NCBI RefSeq assembly: GCF_002237655.1
Contig: NZ_NOKT01000035.1
Coordinates: 1 to 64,000, forward strand
Reading direction: 5' to 3'
Length of the DNA: 64,000 nt
DNA from: Streptomyces sp. XY006
GTDB lineage: Bacteria; Actinomycetota; Actinomycetes; Streptomycetales; Streptomycetaceae
Program-made: the position numbers and the translations under genes
Part shown: positions 24,211 through 33,123 of the stretch, in pieces
Layout: every line of letters starts with the position of its first letter
Position numbering within the stretch: position 1 is the first letter of the stretch
Notes under the pieces: generated by a model
Told to the model about the DNA's origin: nothing
Seen by the model: only the letters and a program-made list of their open reading frames with translations
Database searches by the model: none

Positions 24211-25118
24211 GCCGCATCCCCCTTCTCGTCGGGCACGACCATCGTGCCGATCCCCTCGTCGGTGAAGATCTCCAGCAGGATCGAGTGCTGGACCCGGCCG
24301 TCGATGACGCGGGCGGTGGTCACGCCGTTGCGCACCGCGTGCAGGCAGCCCTCCATCTTGGGCACCATGCCGGAGGACAGGTCCGGCAGCAGCCGCTCCA
24401 GCTCGGTGGCGGTGAGGCGGCTGATCACCTCGTCGCTGTGCGGCCAGTCCTCGTAGAGTCCCTCGACGTCCGTGAGGACCATGAGGGTTTCGGCGCCCAG
24501 TGCAGCAGCGAGTGCCGCAGCCGCCGTATCAGCATTGACGTTGTAGACATGTCCGTCGTCCTGGGAGCGGGCGATCGAGGAGACGACCGGGATGCGGCCG
24601 TCGGCGAGCAGGGCCTCGATGGCGCCCGTGTCGATCGCGGTGATCTCGCCGACCCGGCCGATGTCGACCAGTTCGCCGTCGATCTCCGGCTGGTGCTTGG
24701 TGGCGGTGATGGTGTGCGCGTCCTCGCCGGTCAGGCCGACGGCGAGCGGCCCGTGCCGGTTGAGCAGCCCGACCAGTTCGCGCTGGACCTGGCCGGCCAG
24801 CACCATGCGGACGACGTCCATGGCGTCCTCGGTGGTGACCCTGAGGCCCGCCTTGAACTCGCTGACGATGCCGTGCTGGTCGAGGGCGGCGCTGATCTGC
24901 GGGCCGCCGCCGTGCACGACGACGGGCTTGAGGCCGGCGTGGTGCAGGAAGACCACGTCCTGGGCGAAGGCGGCCTTGAGGTCCTCGTCGACCATGGCGT
25001 TGCCGCCGAACTTGATGACGACCGTCTTGCCGTTGTGCCGGACCAGCCAGGGCAGGGCCTCGATGAGGATCTGTGCCTTGGGCAGGGCGGTGTGCTTGCG
25101 CGTGGATCCGCTGCTCAT
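24207..25118 (-). CDS. argB: Acetylglutamate kinase
   Basis: 303 residues. Phosphorylates N-acetylglutamate. Amino-acid-kinase fold with VVIKFGGNAMVDEDLK, VVHGGGPQISAAL, NVNADTAAAALAAALGAETL and a C-terminal GMVPKMEGCLHAVRNGV. The ATG at 25118 overlaps the argJ stop (ATGA); the stop overlaps the argD start, giving tight translational coupling through the operon. Confidence 0.96.
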   Translation of the reverse strand: MSSGSTRKHTALPKAQILIEALPWLVRHNGKTVVIKFGGNAMVDEDLKAAFAQDVVFLHHAGLKPVVVHGGGPQISAALDQHGIVSEFKAGLRVTTEDAMDVVRMVLAGQVQRELVGLLNRHGPLAVGLTGEDAHTITATKHQPEIDGELVDIGRVGEITAIDTGAIEALLADGRIPVVSSIARSQDDGHVYNVNADTAAAALAAALGAETLMVLTDVEGLYEDWPHSDEVISRLTATELERLLPDLSSGMVPKMEGCLHAVRNGVTTARVIDGRVQHSILLEIFTDEGIGTMVVPDEKGDAA

Positions 25119-26266
25119 GAGGAGTAGGCGCTGTTCTCGTGGACGTAGTCGGCGGTGAGGTCGTTGGTCCAGATGGTGGCGGTCTCGGACCCGGCGGCGA
25201 GGTCGGCGACGATGTGCACCTCGCGGTAGCGCATGTCGACCTTCTCGCGGTCCTCGCCGACGCCGCCGTTCTTGCAGACCCAGACGCCGTTGATGGCGAC
25301 GTTGAGCCGGTCCGGCTCGAAGGCGGCCTTGGTCGTGCCGATGGCGGAGAGCACCCGGCCCCAGTTGGGGTCCTCGCCGTGGATGGCGCACTTGAGGAGG
25401 TTGTTGCGGGCGATGGAGCGGCCCACCTCGACGGCGTCGTCCTCGGTCGCGGCGCCCACCACCTCGACCTTGATGTCCTTGCTGGCGCCCTCGGCGTCCC
25501 GGATGAGCTGCTGGCCGAGGTCGTCGCAGACCTGCCGCACGGCCTCGGCGAACTCCTCGTACCCGGGGGTGATGCCGGAGGAGCCGGAGGCCAGCAGCAG
25601 CACGGTGTCGTTGGTGGACATGCAGCCGTCGGAGTCGACCCGGTCGAAGGTGACCTTCGTGGCGGCGCGCAGCGCCTTGTCCAGGCTCTCGTCGTCCAGG
25701 TCCGCGTCGGTGGTGAGCACGACGAGCATGGTGGCGAGGCCGGGGGCGAGCATGCCCGCGCCCTTGGCCATGCCGCCGACGGTCCAGCCGTCCTTGGTGA
25801 CGACGGACGTCTTGTGGACGGTGTCGGTGGTCTTGATGGCGATGGCGGCCTTCTCGCCGCCGTGCTCGCTCAGGGCCGCCGCGGCCTGCTCCACGCCCGG
25901 GAGCAGCTTGTCCATGGGCAGCAGGACGCCGATGAGGCCGGTCGAGCAGACGGCGATCTCGATGGCGCCGCGCCCGAGGACCTCGGCGGCCTTCTCGGCG
26001 GTGGCGTGCGTGTCCTGGAAGCCCTTCGGGCCTGTGCAGGCGTTGGCGCCGCCGGAGTTGAGGACGACCGCGGACACCTGGCCGCTCTTGAGGACCTGTT
26101 CGGACCACAGGACGGGGGCGGCCTTCACCCGGTTGGAGGTGAAGACGCCGGCGGCGGCGCGGCGGGGCCCGGTGTTGACCACGAGGGCCAGGTCGGGATT
26201 GCCGTTCTCCTTGATCCCGGCGGCGATGCCCGCCGCCGTGAATCCCTTCGCTGCCGTCACGCTCAC
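25115..26266 (-). CDS. argJ: Bifunctional ornithine acetyltransferase / N-acetylglutamate synthase
   Basis: 383 residues. Recycles the acetyl group between N-acetylornithine and glutamate. The protein self-cleaves at the Thr of KGAGMLAPGLATML, giving alpha and beta chains with the Thr as nucleophile. Other conserved blocks: NSGGANACTG, CSTGLIG. GTG at 26266 overlaps the argC stop (GTGA). Its presence implies the cyclic arginine pathway. Confidence 0.95.
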   Translation of the reverse strand: MSVTAAKGFTAAGIAAGIKENGNPDLALVVNTGPRRAAAGVFTSNRVKAAPVLWSEQVLKSGQVSAVVLNSGGANACTGPKGFQDTHATAEKAAEVLGRGAIEIAVCSTGLIGVLLPMDKLLPGVEQAAAALSEHGGEKAAIAIKTTDTVHKTSVVTKDGWTVGGMAKGAGMLAPGLATMLVVLTTDADLDDESLDKALRAATKVTFDRVDSDGCMSTNDTVLLLASGSSGITPGYEEFAEAVRQVCDDLGQQLIRDAEGASKDIKVEVVGAATEDDAVEVGRSIARNNLLKCAIHGEDPNWGRVLSAIGTTKAAFEPDRLNVAINGVWVCKNGGVGEDREKVDMRYREVHIVADLAAGSETATIWTNDLTADYVHENSAYSS

Positions 26267-27291
26267 GGCGCAACTCCGATCGTCGTCAGTCCGGTGGTCT
26301 CGTCGAGACCCAGGGCGATGTTCATGCTCTGGACGGCACCGCCCGCGGTGCCCTTGGTGAGGTTGTCGATGGCGCTGATCACGATGATCCGGCCGGCGGC
26401 CTCGTCGTACGCGACCTGCAGCTGAACGGCGTTCGAACCGTGGACGGACGCCGTGGCGGGCCACTGCCCCTCGGGGAGCAGGTGCACGAAGGGCTCGTCC
26501 GCGTAGGCCTTCTCGTAGGCGGCGCGCAGCACCTCGCCGGTGACGCCGTCCGTCGCCTTGGCGCTGCAGGTGGCGAGGATGCCGCGCGGCATCGGCGCGA
26601 GGGTGGGCGTGAAGGACACGGAGACCGTCCCGCCCGCCGCCGCGCTGAGGTTCTGGGTGATCTCGGGGGTGTGCCGGTGCCCGCCACCGACGCCGTAGGG
26701 GGACATCGAGCCCATGACCTCGCTGCCCAGCAGGTGCGGTTTGGGCGCCTTGCCCGCGCCGGAGGTGCCGGACGCCGCGACGATCACCGCCTCGGGCCCG
26801 GCCAGACCCGCCGCGTAGGCCGGGACGAGGGCGAGGGAGACGGCCGTGGGGTAGCAGCCGGGTACCGCGATGCGCTTGGACCCCTCCAGCGCGGCGCGGG
26901 CACCCGGCAGTTCGGGAAGGCCGTAGGGCCAGGTCCCGGCGTGGGGCGAGCCGTAGAACTTCTCCCAGGCGGCGGCGTCGGTGAGGCGGAAGTCCGCGCC
27001 CATGTCGACGACCAGCACGTCCGGGCCGAGCCGCTCGGCGACGGCGGCGGACTGTCCGTGCGGCAGCGCCAGGAAGACCACGTCGTGGCCGTCGAGGACC
27101 TCCGGGGTCGTCTCCTGCAGCTCACGGCCGGCCAGCGGCAGCAGGTGCGGCTGGAGCGCGCCGAGCCGCTGGCCGGCGTTGGAGTTGCCGGTCAGGGCGC
27201 CGATCTCGACCTCGGGGTGGGCCAGGAGCAGACGCAGCAGTTCCCCGCCCGCGTATCCACTCGCTCCGGCCACTGCCGCTCGTACCGCCAT
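26263..27291 (-). CDS. argC: N-acetyl-gamma-glutamyl-phosphate reductase
   Basis: 342 residues. NADPH-dependent reduction of acetylglutamyl phosphate. N-terminal Rossmann motif AAVAGASGYAGGELLRLL, catalytic Cys in VPGCYPTAVSL, and GTSGAGKAPKPHLL. I start at the ATG at 27291 (GGAGGAGG upstream) rather than earlier in-frame codons, which would overlap the operator. First gene of argCJBDR. Confidence 0.95.
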   Translation of the reverse strand: MAVRAAVAGASGYAGGELLRLLLAHPEVEIGALTGNSNAGQRLGALQPHLLPLAGRELQETTPEVLDGHDVVFLALPHGQSAAVAERLGPDVLVVDMGADFRLTDAAAWEKFYGSPHAGTWPYGLPELPGARAALEGSKRIAVPGCYPTAVSLALVPAYAAGLAGPEAVIVAASGTSGAGKAPKPHLLGSEVMGSMSPYGVGGGHRHTPEITQNLSAAAGGTVSVSFTPTLAPMPRGILATCSAKATDGVTGEVLRAAYEKAYADEPFVHLLPEGQWPATASVHGSNAVQLQVAYDEAAGRIIVISAIDNLTKGTAGGAVQSMNIALGLDETTGLTTIGVAP

Positions 27292-27311
27292 GGAATCCTC
27301 CTCCTCAGAGA

Positions 27312-27357
27312 GCATGACTATACGTTTCGCTGCACGTTTATGCAATCCATGATGCAA
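27312..27357. promoter_or_regulatory. ArgR operator region of argCJBDR
   Basis: On the minus strand TTGCATAAACGTGCAG (27330-27345) matches the argH ARG box pattern; TTGCATCATGGATTGC (27342-27357) and a weaker AACGTATAGTCATGC-like stretch (27312-27326) flank it. All lie 20-65 bases before the argC start. Confidence 0.75.
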
Positions 27358-27376
27358 TCCTCTCCGCCGCGCGCGC

Positions 27377-27407
27377 GTGGGCCGCTGCCCGGAGGACAGC
27401 GGCCCAC
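27377..27407 (-). terminator. Terminator of the arabinofuranosidase gene
   Basis: Perfect 11-bp inverted repeat GTGGGCCGCTG / CAGCGGCCCAC with a 9-base loop, 15 bases past the stop at 27422. Confidence 0.8.
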
Positions 27408-27421
27408 GAGGAGGTCGGGCG

Positions 27422-29905
27422 CTAACCCTGTCTGATCCGCAGGAACGTCACGGAGTTCGCCGGGAAGGTGTAGGTGAACTTCGGGGCCACGCCCCGGAAG
27501 GTCGACGTCACCGGAGTCACCGGTGCGTCCGTCTCGGTGTTCACCGCGTCCTGGTCGGCGGCCAGCGTGGTCACGCGGGCCGTGGAGGCGACCCTGGTCC
27601 CGCCGAGGTCGACGGCGGTGCGGGCCTCGGCCGGCTGGGCGTTGACCACCTTGACGATCAGGTCACCGGTCCGCGCGTCGCGGGTGACGACCTGGCGGAA
27701 CGGCTCGGCCGGCTTGTCGTCGGTGAAGCGGCCCCACTCCTGGCCGTCGAGGAACAGGGTGACCTGGCGGCCACGCACCTCGATGCGGATGTCGTAGGCC
27801 CGGCCCGTCTCGATCGACCCGGCCTTGGTCAGCAGGGTGCTCTTGCCGCCGTCCACGGCCTGTTCGACCGCGGACTGGGTGTTGTTCCAGCCGCCCAGGT
27901 TCCACCAGTAGTAGTTGCCGGTGTCCTTGACGCCGAAGGCGACGAGGAAGCCCTCCTTGCCGGACTTCTTGGTGGCTTTCACCCGCAGGTCGTAGTCCTT
28001 CCAGGCCGGGTCGCCCGCCGTGACCATGGTGTTCTCGGCGGCGGTGTCGGTCTGGACGTACTGCCCGTCCTGGACGCTCCAGTCGCCGGCGCCGCTGTGC
28101 CGCCACTGCGCGGCGCCACCGGAGAAGTCGTCGCTCAGCAGCGTCGAGCCGTCCGCCGAGGTGACCTTCACGTCGTCGTACGCGGCGCTGGTCGCCCAGG
28201 TCGACAGGCCGACGGCGCCGGTGATCGGGCCGCTGACCTCCGGGGTGGTCGTGGCCTTCGAGGGGATCACGCGGTCGCCGACGTTGGTCATGAACAGCTT
28301 CTGGACCTCGTAGTTGGCCGAGTTCCAGGAGGCCCGGTTGTTGAACCAGATCATGTCGGGGCGCCACTGCACGTAGTCCTCGTTGGCGAGCAGCGGGGCG
28401 TACGAGGCCAGCTTCACGACGTCCGCGTTGCGCTCCAGGCCGGTCATGAAGGCGGCCTCGGCCAGGCCGTTCCTCCAGGCGTTGCCCTGGGAGGCGTACT
28501 CGCCGAGGAAGACCTTGGGGCCCGTGCGGTCGTAGGAGTCGTAGCGGTCGTTGTGCCGCAGGAACCAGTCGGGGCTGTTGTAGTAGTGCTCGTCGACCAT
28601 GTCGACCCCGCCCTCGCGGTTGAGCTGCCAGGCGGTGTCGAAGATCGCGCCGGCGTCGTCCGGGCCCGAGTTGGAGATGACCGTGATGCCGGGGTACTTC
28701 GCCTTGATGGCGGCCCGGAACTTCTCGAAGCGGGCGAAGAACTCGCGCGGGAGGTTCTCCTCGTTGCCGACGCCGATGTGGGTCAGGTGGAAGGGCTTGG
28801 GGTGGCCCATCGCGGCGCGCACCTTGCCCCACTTCGAGGTCGCCGGGCCGTTGGCGAAATCGATCAGGTCGAGGGTGTCCTGGACGTGCCGCTGGAGCAG
28901 GGCGTCGTCCTCCGTGGCCTTGTTCTGGCCGCAGCCGGTCACCAGGGCCGGGACGACGGGCAGCGGCATCGCGCCGATGTCCTCGGAGAAGCGGAAGTAC
29001 TCGTAGTAGCCGAGGCCGTAACTCTGGTTGTAGCCCCAGAAGTTGGCGTTGGTGGCGCGCTCCTCGACCGGTCCGACGGTGTCCTTCCACTGGTAGCTGC
29101 GCCTGCGCTGCCAGCCGCTCGCCTCGCTGTAGTCCTCCATGGACCCGGTGTTGACCAGGCAGCCGCCGGGGAAGCGCACGAAGCCGGGCTTCAGGGCGGC
29201 GATCTTCTCTGCGAGGTCCTTGCGCAGGCCGTTGGGCTGGTTCTTGTAGGTGTCGCGCGGGAACAGCGACACCTCGTCGAGCGCGGCGGCGTGCGCGGTG
29301 GCCACGGCGAGCCGGCCGCGGCTGCTGGTGCGGGTCGCGGTGAAGGTGCCCTTGTACTTGGTCCAGCCGCCCTCGACGGCGACCTGGCGGGCGGTCGCCA
29401 GGCTGCCCGCCGTGTCCTTCAGCGAGACCGTGAGCGTGCTGCCGCTCTCGGCGCGGGCCCACACGGAGAAGTCGTACTTCTTGCCCTGCTCGACCCGGAT
29501 GCCGGTGTTGTAGCCGGCGTTGGTGACGGACGAACCGGCGCCCAGGGAGAGGTAGTTGCGGTTGCGCGCGTTGAGCCGCCCGGAGTCGTTCACCACCTGG
29601 GCCGTGCCGGCCGCCGTCCAGGAGGTCAGGGGCGTGTAGGCGCCGTTGTCGGCCGTGGAGTACTCGAAGGATCGGTTCTGCACGAGCTCGGCGTACAGAC
29701 CGCCGTCGGCGGCCCGGTTGATGTCCTCGAAGAAGACGCCGTACATCGTGTCGTCGATCGTCGCGCCCCGGGCGGACGGGTCGACGGTGATCGCGTAGTC
29801 GGTGACGTCCTCGGCGTGGGCGGGGGCCGGTACGAGGGCTGCTGCCGTCAGGAGGGCGGTGGCCGTGAAGCCGGCTCTCCATCCGGTGCGGGCGGTGCGT
29901 GGCAT
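27422..29905 (-). CDS. Secreted alpha-L-arabinofuranosidase, GH51
   Basis: 827 residues. A signal peptide (ATALLTAAALVPAPAHA) precedes an N-terminal domain and a CBM4-like beta-sandwich (about 80-210, SLGAGSSVTNAGY). The GH51 barrel follows with acid/base Glu in THIGVGNEENL and nucleophile Glu in KVFLGEYASQG. A laminin-G/concanavalin-like insert lies at about 560-720 (LLSDDFSGGAAQWRHSG), then the C-terminal beta domain. It releases arabinose from arabinoxylan or arabinan outside the cell. Candidate operator sequences containing TTCGAA lie upstream. It sits between argC and unrelated genes, suggesting an accessory insertion. Confidence 0.9.
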   Translation of the reverse strand: MPRTARTGWRAGFTATALLTAAALVPAPAHAEDVTDYAITVDPSARGATIDDTMYGVFFEDINRAADGGLYAELVQNRSFEYSTADNGAYTPLTSWTAAGTAQVVNDSGRLNARNRNYLSLGAGSSVTNAGYNTGIRVEQGKKYDFSVWARAESGSTLTVSLKDTAGSLATARQVAVEGGWTKYKGTFTATRTSSRGRLAVATAHAAALDEVSLFPRDTYKNQPNGLRKDLAEKIAALKPGFVRFPGGCLVNTGSMEDYSEASGWQRRRSYQWKDTVGPVEERATNANFWGYNQSYGLGYYEYFRFSEDIGAMPLPVVPALVTGCGQNKATEDDALLQRHVQDTLDLIDFANGPATSKWGKVRAAMGHPKPFHLTHIGVGNEENLPREFFARFEKFRAAIKAKYPGITVISNSGPDDAGAIFDTAWQLNREGGVDMVDEHYYNSPDWFLRHNDRYDSYDRTGPKVFLGEYASQGNAWRNGLAEAAFMTGLERNADVVKLASYAPLLANEDYVQWRPDMIWFNNRASWNSANYEVQKLFMTNVGDRVIPSKATTTPEVSGPITGAVGLSTWATSAAYDDVKVTSADGSTLLSDDFSGGAAQWRHSGAGDWSVQDGQYVQTDTAAENTMVTAGDPAWKDYDLRVKATKKSGKEGFLVAFGVKDTGNYYWWNLGGWNNTQSAVEQAVDGGKSTLLTKAGSIETGRAYDIRIEVRGRQVTLFLDGQEWGRFTDDKPAEPFRQVVTRDARTGDLIVKVVNAQPAEARTAVDLGGTRVASTARVTTLAADQDAVNTETDAPVTPVTSTFRGVAPKFTYTFPANSVTFLRIRQG

Positions 29906-29934
29906 GGATACTCCGCGGCTCTCTGGTAGAGGAG

Positions 29935-29970
29935 TGTTCGAAATATCAGACGCTGGTCAACACTTCGAAC
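29935..29970. promoter_or_regulatory. Candidate operator pair upstream of the arabinofuranosidase
   Basis: Two TTCGAA cores, GTGTTCGAAATA (from 29935) and ACACTTCGAAC (29960-29970), 27 bases apart, just upstream of the gene. TTCGAA-type palindromes are frequent operators of LacI-family sugar regulators in Streptomyces; no regulator gene is adjacent, so this is inference. Confidence 0.4.
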
Positions 29971-30042
29971 GGCAAGATAGGGAGGGGGCAGGTGCGCGTC
30001 AATGGGTCGCGCACCACCGGACGGGACGGAGAACGGGGCGCG

Positions 30043-30483
30043 ATGGGCGAGTTCTGGCCAGTGCCGGACGTGCTGGCGTATCTGGCCGGGCACTGGCGCG
30101 TGACCCGGTCGGTGCGGGATCTCGCGAGCGGCGCGGAGGGCGAGTTCACGGGCAGCACAGTGTTCGAGGCCCGGGAGGACGGCGGGCTGCTGCACCGGGA
30201 GTCGGGCACGTTCGTCTGGCAGGGCGTGGCCCGGCCCGCCGAGCGGACGCTGCGGTTCCTGCCGGGCCCGGACGGCACGGCGGACGTACGGTTCGCCGAC
30301 GGCCGGCCCTTCCACGACCTGGACCTGACGTCCGGACGGCACGTCGCCGACCACCCCTGCGCCGCGGACCTCTACCGCGGCGAGTTCGCGGCCCTCGACG
30401 CGGACCACTGGCACACGGTGTGGCGCGTCCGCGGCCCCGCGAAGGACCTGGTGCTGCGCACGGAGTACGCACGCGAGGCGTGA
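30043..30483 (+). CDS. DUF6314-like protein (unknown)
   Basis: 146 residues without known function. It resembles a small lipocalin/calycin-like beta-barrel family: repeated strands such as YLAGHWRVTRSVRDLASGAEG, ESGTFVWQGVARPAERTLRF and ADLYRGEFAALDADHWHTVW. No signal peptide. ATG at 30043 with GGAG upstream. Divergent from the arabinofuranosidase. Confidence 0.65.
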   Translation: MGEFWPVPDVLAYLAGHWRVTRSVRDLASGAEGEFTGSTVFEAREDGGLLHRESGTFVWQGVARPAERTLRFLPGPDGTADVRFADGRPFHDLDLTSGRHVADHPCAADLYRGEFAALDADHWHTVWRVRGPAKDLVLRTEYAREA

Positions 30484-30538
30484 GCCGGAGGAAAGACACC
30501 GGCCACGGCACGGGCCCGCCGCGCGGCGAGCAGACGCA

Positions 30539-31132
30539 CTAGGCGCGCGAACGCTGAGTCAGGCTCCCGTCGAAGCGCAGGTTCCAGCGCCCCCCGCGGC
30601 CCGTCACCGTCGTCGTCGACAGCGGGCGGACGTCGATGTTCCAGTACGTCGAGGGCGGCGCCTTCAGGGCGTACACCAGGGCGGCGCGGATCACGGACGG
30701 CTCGGCCACCGCCACCACCCGGCAGCCGTCCTCCACGGGCCGCGTGTCGAGCCAGCCGCCGATCCGGGTGATGAAGTCCATCAGGGACTCACCGCCGTGC
30801 GGCGTGGCCCGCGGATCGGCGAGCCACGCGTCCACGGCCTCGGGCTCCCGGGCCATCGCCTCGCCCAGGGTCAGCCCGCGCCACCGGCCCATGTCGCAGT
30901 CGCGCAGCCCCAGTTGCACCAGCGGCGCGTACCCGAGCCCCTCCCCCGTCGCCCGGCTGCGCGGGGCCGGCGAGCAGTAGCGCAGGTCGGCCGCCGCGAG
31001 CGGCAGCAGTTCATGGGCGGCGCGCTCCACCTCGCCCCAGCCGGCCTGGTCCAGCGGCCGGTCGTCCTCGAAACGTTCGGCGAGCAGCGAGGAGCTGCGC
31101 GCGGCGGCGACGAACGTGACCCGAAGTGACAT
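30539..31132 (-). CDS. Histidine-phosphatase-fold protein lacking catalytic histidines
   Basis: 197 residues with the phosphoglycerate-mutase-like fold: YCSPAPRSRATGEGL, DCDMGRWRGLTLGEAMAREP and TPHGGESLMDFITRIGGWLD are clearly family blocks. The RHG nucleophile motif near the N-terminus reads TFVAAARSSSLLAERF, with no His, and the second catalytic region reads VVAVAEPSVIRAALVYAL, with Glu where the family has His. It is therefore probably not a phosphatase in the usual way. A sensor, binding protein or altered enzyme are options. Confidence 0.75.
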   Translation of the reverse strand: MSLRVTFVAAARSSSLLAERFEDDRPLDQAGWGEVERAAHELLPLAAADLRYCSPAPRSRATGEGLGYAPLVQLGLRDCDMGRWRGLTLGEAMAREPEAVDAWLADPRATPHGGESLMDFITRIGGWLDTRPVEDGCRVVAVAEPSVIRAALVYALKAPPSTYWNIDVRPLSTTTVTGRGGRWNLRFDGSLTQRSRA

Positions 31133-31205
31133 GCGGCGATCGTGAGCGCCACAAGACCGCAGGTCAAGAGGTGTTACCTGGGAGTTACCGAGGGTGCGGT
31201 GCCCC

Positions 31206-31646
31206 TCACTGATCGAAGAGGAGCACCATCCAGTGCTCGGGCCGGGCCAGCGGCGCGAAGCCGATCTTCTCGTAGACGCCGTGCGCGTCGTGCGTGGCGA
31301 GCAGCACCCGCCGCACCCCGAACGACCGCACCTCCTCCCGCACGGCCGTCACGAGCGCGGTGCCGACGCCCTTGCCGCGCACCGACGGGTCGACGTACAC
31401 GTCGCACAGCCACGCGAAGGTCGCCCGGTCGGTGACGACCCGGGCGTAGGCCACCTGCTCCCCCGAGGCGGTGTCGTACACGCCGAAGTTGAGCGAGCCC
31501 TCGATCGCCCGGTCCTGCTTCTCGCGGGCGCGGCCCAGTGCCCAGTACGCGTCGGTGGACAGCCAGCGGTGCACGCGCTCGGCGTCCACGCGCGACGGAT
31601 CGGTGGATATCTCGTAGCCCTCGGGCAGGCGCGGCGTGTCGGTCAT
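31206..31646 (-). CDS. GNAT-family N-acetyltransferase
   Basis: 146 residues. Acetyl-CoA binding segment DVYVDPSVRGKGVGTALVTA at about 85-104, then VRRVLLATHDAHGVYEKIGF. Related to the small YjdJ/phosphinothricin-like group; the C-terminal ARPEHWMVLL is seen in GNATs near arylamine or peptide targets, but substrate is unknown. Confidence 0.82.
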   Translation of the reverse strand: MTDTPRLPEGYEISTDPSRVDAERVHRWLSTDAYWALGRAREKQDRAIEGSLNFGVYDTASGEQVAYARVVTDRATFAWLCDVYVDPSVRGKGVGTALVTAVREEVRSFGVRRVLLATHDAHGVYEKIGFAPLARPEHWMVLLFDQ

Positions 31647-31686
31647 GACGGGATGCTCGCAAAATCACCTGCCCGGGGTCGAGCGG

Positions 31687-33123
31687 TTATCCCAGTACCT
31701 CCTCGCACGCGGTGCGCAGCCGCCGTACGCCTTCCGCGATCTCCCCGGTCCCGGCGACCGCCGCGAAGCTCAGCCGCAGGTGCGCGGCGGGCGGTTCGGC
31801 GCTGAAGTAGGGCCGCCCGGGCGTGACGGCGACGCCGGCGCGCAGGGCGGCCGCCGTCAGGGCCGTCTCGTCCGTGCCGTCGGGCAGGCGCGGCCACAGG
31901 TGGTAGCCGCCGGACGGGATGTGCGCGAGCTCCAGGTGGGGCAGGTGCAGCCCGAGCGCGCCGGTCATCGCCTGCCGGCGCGCCGTCAGCTCCGCGGAGA
32001 CGGCCCGCAGGTGCCGGGGCCAGGCGGGTGATCCGACGAGTTCCAGCGCGGCCTCCTGGAGCGGGCGCGGCACGAAGAAGGTGTCGACGACCTGGATGGC
32101 GCGCAGCCGCTCCAGGACCGGCCCGCGGGCGGCCAGCGCGCTGACCCGGAAGCTCGGCGAGGTGGCCTTGGTGAGCGAGGAGACGTGGACGACGACGCCG
32201 TCGGGGTCGTCGGCGGCCAGCGGGCGCGGCAGCGGCCCGGCGTCCTCGTGCACCAGCCGCCGCACGAAGTCGTCCTCGACGACGAACGCGCCCGCCGCCC
32301 GGGCGATGCGCAGCACCTCGGCGCGCCGCTCGGGCGCGAGCACGGCACCGGTGGGGTTCTGGAAGAGCGGCTGGCAGACGAAGGCCGGGGCTCCGGTGGC
32401 CTTGAACGCGTCGGCGAGCAGGGCCGGTCTCACCCCGTCGGCGTCCACGGGGACGGGCACCGGGCGCAGGCCGGCCGCCCGGGCGATGGCGAGCATGCCG
32501 GGGTAGGTCGGCGACTCGACCAGCACGGGGGCGCCGGGCGGGGCGAGGGCGCGCAGGGCGGTGGTGAGCGCGGACTGGCCGCCCGCGGTCACCAGCACCT
32601 CGGCGGCCGTGACGGAACCGCCGATGGTCCGCGCGAACCACTCGCGCAGCTCCGGCAGTCCCTCCATGGGCGGCCGCCCCCAGGCACCGGGGCGGCGCCC
32701 GGCCCGTGACAGGGCGGCGGCCATCGCCCGCTCGGGCTGGAGCGAGGGGTGCAGATAGCCGCCGTTGAACTCGATCACGCCGGGCGGCGGCGCGGCCAGC
32801 GAGACCAGCACCCCGGAGGCGTCCACCGAGCGGGGCACGAGGTCGGCGGCGCCCTCGGCGCTGAGCGCGACCTCCTGCCAGGAGGTGTCGCCGGCGGGAG
32901 CCGGAGCCGGCCGGGACCGCGCCCGGAACGCGCCCGCGCCGGGGCGGGTGACCACGAGCCCCTCGGCGGCGAGCTGCGCCAGTGCCCGGGACACCGTCAC
33001 CGGACTGACCCGGAACCGCTCGACCAGCGCCCGACTGGACGGCAGCTTTCCACCCGGTGAGTAGCGGTCGAGCTCCCGCCGCAGCTGTTCCGCCAGTTCA
33101 GCCACACTGCTACGCTCTTGCAT
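31687..33123 (-). CDS. MocR-family (GntR plus aminotransferase) transcription regulator
   Basis: 478 residues. An N-terminal GntR winged helix (LAEQLRRELDRYSPGGKLPSSRALVERFRVS) is followed by a class-I aminotransferase-like domain from about 110. The PLP-lysine segment reads VHVSSLTKATSPSFRVSAL. The ATG at 33123 overlaps the start codon of the divergent EamA gene (CATG), and a TACTCT element 8 bases upstream suggests a leaderless message. Probably controls the EamA exporter with a PLP- or amino-acid-derived effector. Ends in TAA, uncommon in this GC-rich genome. Confidence 0.88.
   Translation of the reverse strand: MQERSSVAELAEQLRRELDRYSPGGKLPSSRALVERFRVSPVTVSRALAQLAAEGLVVTRPGAGAFRARSRPAPAPAGDTSWQEVALSAEGAADLVPRSVDASGVLVSLAAPPPGVIEFNGGYLHPSLQPERAMAAALSRAGRRPGAWGRPPMEGLPELREWFARTIGGSVTAAEVLVTAGGQSALTTALRALAPPGAPVLVESPTYPGMLAIARAAGLRPVPVPVDADGVRPALLADAFKATGAPAFVCQPLFQNPTGAVLAPERRAEVLRIARAAGAFVVEDDFVRRLVHEDAGPLPRPLAADDPDGVVVHVSSLTKATSPSFRVSALAARGPVLERLRAIQVVDTFFVPRPLQEAALELVGSPAWPRHLRAVSAELTARRQAMTGALGLHLPHLELAHIPSGGYHLWPRLPDGTDETALTAAALRAGVAVTPGRPYFSAEPPAAHLRLSFAAVAGTGEIAEGVRRLRTACEEVLG

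Noticed and set aside
24207..26273. A single long frame joining argB to a highly basic 350-residue protein
   Set aside because: The upstream part is an out-of-frame reading of argJ with Arg/Pro-rich composition; argB starts at 25118.
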